From: Apiosordaria backusii | Taxonomy: Eukaryota > Ascomycota > Sordariomycetes > Sordariales > Lasiosphaeriaceae | Reading direction: 5' to 3' | Length of the DNA stretch: 64,000 bases | NCBI GenBank assembly: GCA_030549205.1 | Contig: JAUKTV010000002.1 | Span: forward strand, 3,224,001 to 3,288,000 | Part shown: piece by piece, positions 9,735 through 20,854 of the stretch | Layout of the letters: every line of letters starts with the position of its first letter | Position numbering within the stretch: the first letter of the stretch is position 1 | Notes under the pieces: model-generated | Databases searched by the model: none | The model's input: the letters and a program-made list of their open reading frames with translations, nothing else | What the model was told of the DNA's origin: nothing | Position numbers and translations under genes: made by a program

Positions 9735-11696
9735 CTACCCCCCCTCCGGCAAGATCCTCCCCAAACTTCTCAACACCTCCCAAACCCCCACCCCTTCCGT
9801 CCCCACCCTCCCCTTCTCCCTCCTCTCCCTCTCCCTCAACCCCTCCGCACTCAACCTCAGCACCTCATCCGCCTCCCTCCCGGCAGTCTGCACCCTCATG
9901 TCAAACTTGTGCACCCTGTCCGCCAGCACGTCCACCTCAAACTCGAGCTCAGAGTGAACATTTTGCAGTCTGCTCCTCACCTGCCTCTTGAATGACGAGA
10001 AGCTCGTTTCTGGCGACGTGAGCCAACTTAACATCTGGCCTTCTTCTGCTGATAGCAAACCCGGGTCTGGCAACGGCGCCTTTCTTGGATCTGGTATTGG
10101 GTGAGAGTCGGGGGGGGCGTCAGGGGGGAGGGAGGAAGGGTAAAGTGGTTCGAGAACTGGCAGAGGTTTGGCGATGGCTTGCCAGGCTTTCTTGACTTCT
10201 TTTAATCTACACATCACAAAAATTAGTTTGGTGTAACAGGGAACATGATAATATATCGGGAAAGAACCAACCGTTTTATCCTCTCCTCCATCTCCTCAAT
10301 CTTCCGATCATAATCCTCATTCCTCGGATTCGGCCTCAACACCACCGGCGGCTTTGGCGCCTCCTCCCGCGAAAACCAATCCGAAAACTCCGACACCGAC
10401 CCAAAATCTTTGAGAATCTGGTCTTGTATCGCTCGAGCTATATCCCCCCGACCCGTCAGCATCCCATTTTTATATTACCCCAAAAACGAAAAAAAAAAAA
10501 AAAAAAGACTCACCCCCCAAAACAGCACTATTATTCCCCCCCTCCCTCCCCCCTCCCCTAGGCTTCTCACTAAGCGCCCTCTCCCCACACCAAATCAACA
10601 ACTGCTTCATCCTCCTCGGCTCGCTCAACCCCTCCGCCGAAATATATTTATAAAACTCTGCCGGATCCACCTCCCGATGCGGCAGCGCGCTCTGCCCGTT
10701 ATCAATCAGCGAACTCGCCCTCCTCCCGCGCATCCCCAGCGAGCTCCTCCTGCCCCCCTTTGCGCCCCCCTTTTTTCGAAACTCTTTATTACGGTTCTGA
10801 ACGGGCGTGTCGCTAAAAGGTAGGGCAATCATTTGTTGTGAGCCTGACGCCCCCCCAGAGGGACCAGAGTGATGATCTGCTTGAGGTGTGCCATTGGACA
10901 TGTGGTGGCGGTGGTGATGATTCGGTTGCTCCCCCCCTTCTTCTCCTTCCTCCTCCTCCTCTTCTGGGATCCCGTCTATTAGTTGCCTCCTTTGCGCTTC
11001 CTCCCGTGCCTTCTTATCTGCATTCGACTCCCGACCTTTCCTCCTCGTTTTTGCTTTGGGCATAACCGGTTCCTCATCTTGCACTGGTTGTGGAGCTGCC
11101 TGCGCAGCTAAGCTTGATTTTCTTTTTGATGTCCTCCTCGGTAATGTCTGCTGTTGTAGTGGTAGCTGCTGCGGCGGTAATGGTGGTGGAGGCGCAGATT
11201 GTTGCGCCGGGGAAGAAGCGCGCTTTTTCGAGCTATTCTTTGGTGGCCTTCCAACAGCCTTCTTCGTCGTAGATGGCTTCGGTAATGGCAATTCTGGTTC
11301 TGGCTCCGGTTCTGGCTCAGGTGGTGGTGCTGGTGGTGCTGGCGTAGTCTTCACCCTCTTCGACCCGCGCGTAAACAAAAAGTCGCCATCCTGCTCGTCG
11401 TATACTGCTGCCGGGGCTGCTGTGGAAGAAGAAACCTTGGAGTCAGCGTCATTCTTTCTCTTTTTCCTCCCCGTCGCAGGCGCGTTTTGTTGTTGTTGTT
11501 GTGGCGGCGGCGGCGGCGGCAGCGACTCGGTTCTGACCACCGCGGCGGCCGCTGTCCTCCTCCTTCTCTTGGGCTCCGGCTCCTCTGGCTCTGGCGACGA
11601 CGACGTACCGGCGAGGCGTTTACTCTTCCGGCGCTCCGGCTGGTGGCTCATGCTCAAGACTTGTAGCGGCTGGCGGGTCCGTACGAGAGTAGTCAT
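9735..11696 (-). CDS. dsn1: MIND/Mis12 complex kinetochore protein Dsn1/Mis13
   Basis: A subunit of the Mis12/MIND complex that links the inner kinetochore to the Ndc80 complex. Three exons: 11696-10514, 10437-10272 and 10206-9735, with introns of 76 and 65 bp; 606 residues. Residues 1-290 are disordered, with basic, proline- and acidic-rich blocks including an AT-hook-like GRPPKN. The family core starts near residue 290 (ALPFSDTPVQNRNKEFRKKG) and continues through HREVDPAEFYKYISAEGLSE, RRMKQLLIWCGERALSEK, then in exon 2 ARAIQDQILKDFG and a coiled-coil region in exon 3. Residues 316-319 and 325-328 (RRSS and RRAS) match the Aurora B consensus. An in-frame ATG at 11651 (MSHQPERRKSKRLAG) is an alternative start. 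Confidence 0.9.
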
Positions 11697-13444
11697 GGAT
11701 GTCGGTGATGGCGGGGCGGGCGGCGCATCAAGGGCGGCAGCTTGCGGGTTCTGGCGGGAGATAGGTTCAAGTCGTCGATTTTTTTTCGGTCAATCGGTCG
11801 AACTGGTGATGTTTTGCGACGTGGGGTAGATTTGGTGTTCCGACAGCGAACAAAAAAAAAAAAGTCTCGGTTTGGTCGCGTCGTCGTCGTCGGGACCAAT
11901 TCCAGCTTTGTCAATTGATGCTTTGCGAGATTTGGGCTGGCGGCGGGCAGAAAGCCAAGCGGGCGGTCAGACCAGAACGCGTCAAAGGTACGCAGAAAGC
12001 AAAGCGGCTGCCAAACCCGACACCCCCCCAAGCTGTGTTTCGCGTTTTATCCACCACCAATTCCCAAGGGCCAAGGGGCGGCTCCAGCTTCGAGCTCCGG
12101 TCGTCAGGTTGGAGGTCACCGAGTCAAAATGTCGTGCAGAATAGTACACTACAGAATAGAGATGCTGTCTGGGGAGTCCGCACAAGTTCGTCAACGTCCC
12201 AAGTGGGTTTGCTTTTGCTGGCAATCGCGACGGGAAGTTTGCGCCCACCCACGTTTGTTTACCCGCGATCCGCAGAATGTGGCTGCTGTAATGCACGGAC
12301 CACCCCCTGGGTACGACGTCAACTTCATGCCCCCCCACCACCAAACGAGCGTACAATTTATTGCCACCAAAAGCTACTCGTGTGAGCTACCTCAGCGGCT
12401 GATGGGTGATGACATCGTCAGGGCCTAGGCACCTTTAGAGTACAAATATGTGTTTCCTGGCAGCCACGAGAAGTTTTCTTCCTGCTTAAAACTTTTCACT
12501 GATCTCGCAGCCACTTCTCAATTTCGCAATGTGTTCTACAAAATTGTCTAATATATGGCGAGACAACATATCAAACTCAAAGCACCCTCAACAATTTGAA
12601 CAAGGTATGTATAATTTTTCAAATTTATTGCTCCCTTGGTTACGCTAATCAGTGTTCATATCGCTATCACATGGCTCTCCTGGCCATATTTTCCCTAGCA
12701 TGAGCGATAGCCATCTTGTTTGTTACTTGAAGCTAGATGCAGCCAACCCGTCATTCGCCCTCTGGAGCAGAGAGCAAACAAGCGGCAGAGAAAAAGATGA
12801 ATACTTTAAAACAAAAACCCATACCAGTACACCCGTTCGTCGTCAACCATCCGCCCATACGCCCAGCCTGAGGCCGAAACGTTCAAAATCCCGTGTGCGA
12901 GTTCGCAACCCGGCAGAGAGCCCGAGAAAAAGACAACAGGCCACTTGCATGTTCATGTCGTGTCGGCCGTCGTCATCAACCCACGCCGCGCAGGCCTTTT
13001 ATCCCGCCAACGCCCTCATAATCCCTCCCACCGAGAAAGCGAACAAACTAAAGTAAATAACAGCAAATAACCCCAAAGGAAAAACGCCTGGACGCCCTTT
13101 TGATGTATACCCCTGTTGTTGCTGATTACATACAGGGCGAGGAATCCCATGATGCCTGTCACCTGGGTTCCTCACCTTACCGGCTGTGCGTGTTTATCTC
13201 CATACCAGGAGAGAACCCCGCCGCCTATTTACTATACACCCGTGTTTCCTCCAGACATTGGCCATCCTTCGCCAACAACAACATCATCCGAAGAAGGTAC
13301 TACTATAGTAGGCTCTTGTCGTAATGGCGGAAGAATTGATGATGAAGGTTCTGATGACGGGAAAGCTGATGATGGTATTGCTGAAGAAGCCAAGTCCGAG
13401 AGTGATGACGGGGCCGCATTCGAGTGTGCAGCGTTCCTTACGCT
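11697..13444. other. Dsn1 promoter / Atf1 3' flank
   Basis: A tandem spacer of 1.75 kb between two minus-strand genes. Short open frames are present in all directions but none has family signatures or convincing codon use. The part next to Atf1 (about 13080-13440) is probably its 3' UTR. Confidence 0.5.
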
Positions 13445-15222
13445 CTATGAGAAACGGCGACCACCAGTGTGGGCAGCCATCACCGGTGGGTTGGCCTGCA
13501 TCGCGCCTGCCATGCCATAAGCCGCCATCTGAGGGTTATACTCCAGTGGTGGTGGTGGGATGTAGCCTGCATGCATGTTCTGTTGCTGCTGCGATTGTGT
13601 CACTGGGCAGTCTTTGTGTGCAAGCAGCAGCGTCTTCAGGTTCACAACCTCCTCGCGAAGAACGCCAATCTGGTGAGTGAGGTTCTCATTTTCTTGGCTG
13701 AACTCTTCCACCTTGCTCTGGAGATTGGCCAGCCATTGCTTCTTGCGTTGACGGCATTTGAGTGCAGCAACTCTGTGTGACAATGTTAGTGTTACGGTAA
13801 CAGAAAAAACCAAGACAATTCCCGAAAGACATACCTGTTCCGCTCAAGAAAATTCTTCCTCTTCTCCTCGTCTGTCATCTTGGTCTTGGTGCCATCTTTG
13901 TTGATGTGGTGATCATCATCATCCGAGTGATCATCAAAGTCTTGCTGAGAGGGCGGAGGACCACCATTTGTCTTGGCCTTCTTGTTGGCCGGTCCTTTAG
14001 CAGGGCCATCATCGGCCTTTCTGCGAGTGCCAGCGGCACTAGTCGACCCTCTCTTACCCTTGGCACGGGTCACGGGACGTGCCTGTTCGCTCTCATCTGA
14101 CATGGCGCTGCCAGTCTCACTAACACCACGCGCCGAGCTTCCTCCGATCGATGAGTTGCCATTCATTTGTGGAGACGTGTTGATGGGCTGGACAGCCGGA
14201 GCGGGTTGATGGGTGGGATGCGCATGAACCTGCGCGGGCGGAACCGTGGTGTACTGGGACGGGGGTGGCGGCTGTGTGCCGTTGCGCGCCTGGGCCAGCA
14301 TGTACAACCCGTTCGCCGCGTCGTTGTCATGTGTGTCATACGAACTTGTCGGAGGCTTGACTTCAGCCTTCAGACTTGAACCATTGCTCATTTCTTGGGG
14401 CGCCGAAGTAACAGCGGGGGCTGGTGGTTGTTGGACTTGAAGAGGTTCGCGCTTAGCCTGAACACTCAGGGCAGTACGATGGAAGTCCAGAGTACTAGGG
14501 GTTTGCACGCCGGCAGCAAGGCCAGCGAAGAGGGCCGTATTAGGACTCGGGGCCGGGAACATGGACCCACTACCCCCGGGAGTGAGACCGGTCCTCAGTG
14601 AAGACTCGTTGGGGGTTGGGAAGCCACCTCGGATGTGATGGGTATCACTGAAGTAATCATTGGTCGGCCCCGACAACATGGCCGGACTGAGAGGACCCGT
14701 CCTTAACGAACCCGGCCAGCCAAAGGGAGTAGCACCGGTGCCGGGAAGGAGCGAGGACGGCGACGTGAGAGCCGCGACGGACGGAAGCTTAGTCCCCCCG
14801 GGGGTCTCGGGGGCGCCGCCACCAAAAGACTGCTCAAACGGGTTCGGCTCGAGGCTCAATGAAGCCGCGCCGACGCCGGGTGGGTTTGAAAAGTAGTCGG
14901 GAGAGTTGGTGCCGGCTTGCTGTTGAATGTTCTGCTGCTGATTGGGACGGGGCGGAGGTGCGAGCGGCTTGGTGGCTTCGGCATTGGATGATGACGATGG
15001 TTGTTCGGTGTTGGTGGTGGTGGTAGGCTTCAAGGGGCCGTCATTTTTGGCGTCGGATTGCGTGTCTATTTTTTCAAGAAAAGTGTCGGCAACGACATTC
15101 GTTCATCGAGACAACATACAACAAGAGAGAAACTACTTACCTTGTCGCGGTGGGGATTGTTTCTTGCTGGACTTGGGCGACTTGGACTCACCTCGGCCAG
15201 CGGCTCCAGTGGACGACCCCAT
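13445..15222 (-). CDS. atf1: ATF/CREB-type bZIP factor (Aft1/AtfA, stress and spore factor)
   Basis: A bZIP transcription factor acting below the Hog1/Sty1-type MAP kinase in stress response, conidial fitness and sexual development in fungi. Three exons: 15222-15141, 15065-13835 and 13772-13445, with introns of 75 and 62 bp; 546 residues. The second intron interrupts the basic region, joining FLERNR to VAALKCRQRKKQW. The bZIP covers about residues 423-490, with a leucine zipper from NLQSKVEEFSQENENL to LKTLLLAHKDC. The N-terminal half carries Aft1-family blocks: NPFEQSFG, TKLPSVAALTSPSSLLPGTG and NDYFSDTHHIRGGFPTPNES, the osmotic-stress and recombination-associated regions. A serine/acidic stretch precedes the basic region. 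The 3.7 kb upstream has no supported gene, allowing a long regulatory region. Confidence 0.92.
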
Positions 15223-18200
15223 GATGTCAATCAAAATCTTGCGGCGCCTTGCTGCTGCAGCTGTGCTTGTCTCGCGGAAAAAGACTGAGCAAAGGGGGAA
15301 AAGCGACGACTATGAGGTCACTTGGTCTTCCAACCCATAAAAGAGGGCTGCGACGCTACTCTGCAGCGCTGTTCGAGAGCTGTTAGCTTCGAGAATAGTT
15401 ACGTAGTGTGTCGCGACGTGGTGCTTTGCGTGCGGTGTGGGTTGTGGGTGTGTGCGGAAAGAGAAATGGGACAAGACCGGGAATGGGGGAGCGACGTCAG
15501 GTATGACGTTGGGGGAGGAAGATGGCGCAAGGTGAAATAAAAAATAATGGGGTCGCTAATGGGTCCGTGTCCATCAAAGGAAGAAACTCTGTCCGGGCGG
15601 GACCACTCTTGGGTCCAGGATCAGCCACTGACTTTTGGTATCTTCAGGTAATAAGATATCTTGTTGATGACAAGCTGATTCGTTTTCTGATTCTTTTGCA
15701 TCTTTTTTTTCCTCATAAAACCAAGGCAGTGGGACAATAGGGATAATAGATAGTCGAGAGACTGGACAGTCCCCCAGAATCCATTACAAAGCAGGTTCTC
15801 GCACGTCAACTTCCAGACTGCCCCCTTTTTCTGCCCCCCACACACACACCTTGCATGTCCTTCAAAAAATATACATACCAAACCGTATTTTTTGAGAAAG
15901 ATACTTTTGCCTCTCCCGGTCTTTGGAGCGACGGTGCTGACCGTACCGAGGTGAGCACATCAACCTTCCCCCCCCCATGTCCCAGATGGCGTGCAGTTTT
16001 GATCCAACCATGCGTGGATATCATCGGTGAGGCGCCCGGTACCTTTTCCACCCTTTCCCATCACGAAATCTTTCGATACACTCGATGATAACCATCATAC
16101 GGCTGGCTGGTGCTGGTCTTGCATGAGTTCTGACCACAGGCCGCAAAGGAAAAGGACCTGGTGGAGCGGTGGGGCTTCTGCGGCACTGTGCTCACACGGC
16201 TCGACTGAGTCTCTTCGCGTGAGGGTTTCCACCCTTGGCACTGCACGGGCGCCCGTTCCAGCAGTCTTCAAATTGCCATGGCTTGAGCCTTTGTGTTTGA
16301 CAATAGCAGTTTTCGCTATATTTTCTTTTACGGACACTATCCCGTGCCTTCTGGATGGATATCTGCGTCCGAGGGTCATGTCAAAACTCGGGCTTTCTCA
16401 TGTCAAACTTTGGTCTTTCCAGGTTGTCAGTGTCAAACACAGCAGAACCTGATAGCCCCGAGATGGTACACTAGACTTGTCTTTTCGATCGATCCTTCTC
16501 CCTCGGGCCTCGCAGTGTCGATCAGAGTCTAGATGCTTGCCGGCGGCCGGGGAGGGTGCCCGGCACACGCAGCTCTCACCATATATTCAATATTCGGCCT
16601 CGTCTGCCGAGCGCTTCCAGCGTTCGAGACCCGGCTGAGCGGGCATAAACAGCAACAGAGATGGTGTGTGGTTCGTATACCGTACATAATAACAACCTCG
16701 ACGGAACGGAAGCAACAGCAACAGCAAATCAATCAATCCGTCGCCAAGCGGTGAGGTGACAAGAATGGAACCACTCGAGAGGTCGGAACAATTGAAGGAG
16801 GTGGGGCACTTGTGGCGAATTGGTTGTTTCTGTCGAATCATCTGCCATCGTTTGGTCTTCTCCCCTCATCGGGCAAGGTCCCCGCCCTTTTCCTTTGGTG
16901 CCGGGCTGCAAAAGGAGGACATTGCGTCAGGCGCTATGGACCCGTGCAATCTGGCGGGATTGAAGATTCGCTCAGTCTTCTTTTTCCCCACTGCTCAACC
17001 AGCATTTGCTGCCAGCATGCAGCCAGCATTCCCTGGCTCTTACATTTTCAGTTGTTTTCCGAGTCTTATCTTCCCCCCTTCATGAGAGAATCTGCAAGAG
17101 AGGCGCATCGAGGAGAAGGAAGACGATCGGCAGCCCCCTCCAAGTGCCAGACGCGATCGGTTGGCTGATGCCCGTCGGACCACAAAGGAAACGGACAGGG
17201 ATGCCAGGTGGGTGTCCGACCGTTTCTCCCACCGATGACGTAACTTTGAGGATGGAATGTTGTCTCAAGCCATGTTACTCGACCGTTGTCCGCACTGTGG
17301 AGTCAAGTCCCCTCCGTCTCCCATTTTGTCCGTTTCCATCTTGTCTTTCGAGTACAGATTCTCTGCCTCTCCCTCAGCGATTGCTGTACCCGCCCTTTTC
17401 ATTGTTTCTTCCATCAACTTTGTCGTACTGGAATGTGTTGTAGAAAAGTCGCGTGCTGACATCACCATGGCCACGGCACGTCTGACCCCTATGACGCACT
17501 CGACAGCCGGCTACAGAAGCAAAAACACGAGGCGCCACCTGGCTCGCGCAGTCGAGAGGCACGGAGGGTTCCACTGGTCAACCACGACCAGGTTTGCAGA
17601 TGACGCGCCCAATCGCTGAAGAGAAATTTCAGCGAAAATTCGAGAACGTGGCCTTGGGCTTGCAGCCAGAAGCAAGCAGCATTACACAGCAGGACCAAGC
17701 ACTGGAACATGTTCATCCGTCTCGAAGCAGCATCGAGATCTTCGTTTTTTCCTCGCACTCACCATCTTCCCCCAACATGTCCGCTTCTGGGAATTCACAG
17801 GGCCACAGGGCTCAAGAAAAGATTCGGCTCCAGCCCTGGGATTCCCCCGGACGGCTTATTTTGTTGCTAACCTCTTCCAGGACATCACGTCAACGACCAT
17901 TGGCAGGCCGGCCTAGCGACTGTGGGGGAAGGCAGCATTGGAGACAACGGCCGGCTCCCCGAGTTGCAGTAGCGGCACGCACTGTGCGCGTCCCTTGGTC
18001 CTTATTTTCCGCTGCCAGCGCATGACCTTTTTGATATTGGGCGTGGGGACAAAACAGTGTATTTTGGCATTCTATTGACCAGATGTCGATGTCGATGTCG
18101 CTATTGAATGGCGGCGGACTTATGGCGGCGCCAACACATGCCATACCAGAGCCTGTTAAGCAATAAGAGCATTCCATAGTGCGGTTCTTCAATAAACTTT

Positions 18201-18990
18201 ATAGGCTGTGATCGGTAGCTCCCTCGGAATGGCGTTTAATTTTCACCAGGTACCATCGATCGCGCGTGGGGGACCGGCGAAACGAGGTGAGACAAGCTTG
18301 TTGCTTGACATGATCGATCCATGTCACGCTGTCAAGAGATCCGGGGTACGAAGAGCCGCCTACGTAAGATCTGATATCGATGGATGTCAATATCAAACCT
18401 CAACTTCATGATCTCGCATGCTCGTATATTGGTGGGTTGTTGTCGTCTCGTTGTACAAGATAGACTCGAGACCTGTAAGCTGTTATTAGTCCTATCACTC
18501 CACTAGTAAATGTGTGGCGATGTGGCTGCCCAACATGTTGCCAACACATGCAAAAGATCACGAGATCACTTTCACGAGCTGCCCAACGCTCCAAGGGCTT
18601 GCCGAAGTCAAAGTCAAATCAGCCATGAACGGATACTGAAGATAAGGAAAATACACTTGAACCAAAAGACTGTGGATAGTGGGCTTGTATTCAACAGAGC
18701 TCGTAATGCTACAAATCCTACCCATTCAGTATGCCAATTGCCACCATCAGCTCCTCTTAGCAAATAGCTCTCTTAAGAGAACTTTACGCCAGTGAATAAG
18801 GACAATGAGAAGCTGCATTTCTTCAAACTCACTTCTCTACCCATCATGTCATAGGAGCTCTAGTTCCAATTTTCAGATCATTATTAACTAGAATAACAAA
18901 ACCACAAAATCAAATGCCATACAATCGCTCTACAGTGTAAAAAGCAAATCATAACCATTCTCCCTCCCCCCCTTTACCCCTCCCTCAGCC
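15223..18990. other. long gene-poor interval upstream of atf1
   Basis: About 3.8 kb between the atf1 start and the 3' end of the GST-like gene, both on the minus strand. Many short open frames occur on both strands, none above about 145 codons, and none shows a recognisable domain or plausible intron structure. The atf1-proximal part is probably promoter and leader. I see no transposon, tRNA or tandem array here. Confidence 0.5.
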
Positions 18991-20119
18991 TCACAAACTC
19001 GCCCGTCCCTTAACCCCCACAACTCTAAACCCCAACCTAGGCGCATGCACCCTAACCCCCTTCTCATTCTCCCACACCACCTCCCGTTCATCAACCCCAA
19101 CCAACCTCCCCCGATCCCGAAACCCACTCCCGCTATCAGTAGGATAAACCTCCACCACATCCCCCCTTTTCAACCCCTGCACCTTCACCACCGGATCAGT
19201 CTCCTCCACTCCCTTCACCTCCTTCTTCTGTCCCTTCACCTCCTTCTTCTGTCCCTTCAACACCATCCCCGCCGCCTCCCCCCCTTGATCACCCTCCCCT
19301 CTCTATCCCCCAACCCATTAACAAACCGATCAAACCTATTCACCCACGCCATCGTCTTTGGGTATCTCTCCTTATTTATCACCGCTTGATCAACCGCGTT
19401 AGCGTTATGCGGCTTCGGCAGCGTAAGCAACCAATGCACAACCCAAACCCCCTCCACATCCGCCCTTGTCGGCCCCTCCCCCCCCTCCGCACCAAGCACC
19501 CAACTCCTCCCATCAGACAGTATCGTCTCCTCCAACAACCTCACACAGTTTTGCACCTCCATCAGCGCCTCCGCCCTGGATAGCTCCCTCTCTTCTTTTG
19601 GCTTCCCTTCCCCCCCAGCAGGGAAAAATGTCGCTCTATCCTTTAGAAAGTTCTTATCTTTCATTACAGGAAGAGAAGAAGGCAGCAGCTCCGCCGCCTT
19701 GAAAAACAGGTTCGTGGAAGTCGTCAACACGGAAAGGAGCTGCTCGATTGTCTTTTGCTCTGCTGTCAATGGTGTAGGGGGGGGATATAACGTGTCCAGC
19801 AGGTTGAGGATGAGGCGCGTGTCGAGATATAAATCCCCTCCGTGGGCGAGTAAAGGGATGCGACGGTAGTTGAGGGCGAGGTGGGAAGACAGGTCCGGGC
19901 GGGGGAGGATGGGGGGTTGGATCTGGGGTTGTTAATACCATACACAGAACAAAAAAAAAGGGGGTTCGTTGGGGGGGGGGGGGGGGATAAAATACGTACG
20001 CATTGATAATACGGAATGTTGCGGATTTTAAGATACCAAATCAACCTCCTAGCGTAAGGCGAAAAAGGGTAGTGATAGAGAATCAGGGGCTGGTCTGCTG
20101 TTGAGGTTGAGGTGGCCAT
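18991..20119 (-). CDS. GST N-domain-like protein with C-terminal extension, frame broken
   Basis: A thioredoxin-fold glutathione S-transferase-like protein. Exon 1 (20119-20000) encodes LILYHYPFSPYARRLIWYL, a GST N-domain opening. A 77-bp intron (GTACGT donor; contains a run of 16 G on the plus strand) precedes the second exon from 19922, which gives an N-domain with YRRIPLLAHGGDLYLDTRLI and a helical C-domain (LLEETILSDGRSWVLG, DVEGVWVVHWLL, YPKTMAWVNRF). The frame then breaks in a C7 run (plus strand 19278-19284). One added base joins it to a frame ending at 18991 that encodes a repeat GQKKEVK and a beta-rich tail GDVVEVYPTDSGSGFRDRGR. With the correction the product is 350 residues; as written it stops at 19257. 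Substrate unknown. Confidence 0.75.
19278..19284. other. frame-breaking C7 run in GST-like gene
   Basis: On the minus strand the codons read AAG GGG GGG AGG. One extra G would give GAG GCG GCG GGG ATG and continue into the conserved C-terminal extension. No GT-AG intron fits this gap. The run is the simplest site for the frame break. Confidence 0.7.
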
Positions 20120-20854
20120 TTTGACGGTGGGTTGTGAGGAGATGTCACACTGCACAGAATGAGACAAACTGAGATACAGGGAAAAAATATCAGACAGAGC
20201 AAGTGAGGGAGTTCAATTCATATATTCATACCATTCACATATCTCAATCGCAAACCTCGGTTCGTTCGGATGTCGTTGATTAGTACGCCCTGCCATGTTC
20301 GGCCTCGGCCCGGGGGTACAAGCACAGTCATGCGGGGTACCTTAACAAGCTACCAGCCGGCCCCTGAGCGGAATGCGGCTGAGCTACCGTCTAGGCCTAG
20401 CTGTGTCCGGGGTAGTGCGGAGAAACCTCGTCACTTTCAACGTCCTTTCTTGTGTGGATATGTGGATATCATCTTCGGACAGACAAACATCTCTGGAATT
20501 GACATGTGCATCTCGCTCTCACTCCTCCTCACGTACAGTAGTACAATTAAGTGTAAATATGCAGTATCGTTGTATTCATCCCCTTCAACCTTGTAATAAC
20601 CACCATTCTCATATCATAACCACCCACCTCTATCAACTTCAAGCCATGAATAGAAACCTGCACGTCCAGCGCACCACCGGATATTGTAAGCCAATTGCCA
20701 TTATAACCATTCCTTTCCCCCCCATCCATAACCATGCATATTCCTGCTATACGCCATGTTCTCCGTAAAGTAAGCCGTGCAACGCTGTTCGCACATGCGC
20801 TTGCTAACCTGATATCTTGACGCCTAAACTCCAATAAACTCAAAGCCAGAAAAA
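20120..20854. other. GST promoter / Fhl1 3' flank
   Basis: A 735-bp tandem spacer between two minus-strand genes. It contains only short unsupported open frames. Confidence 0.5.

Noticed and set aside
11872..12428. Overlapping plus-strand frames upstream of Dsn1
   Set aside because: Several frames are open because the region is GC-rich; none has consistent codon use or splice signals.
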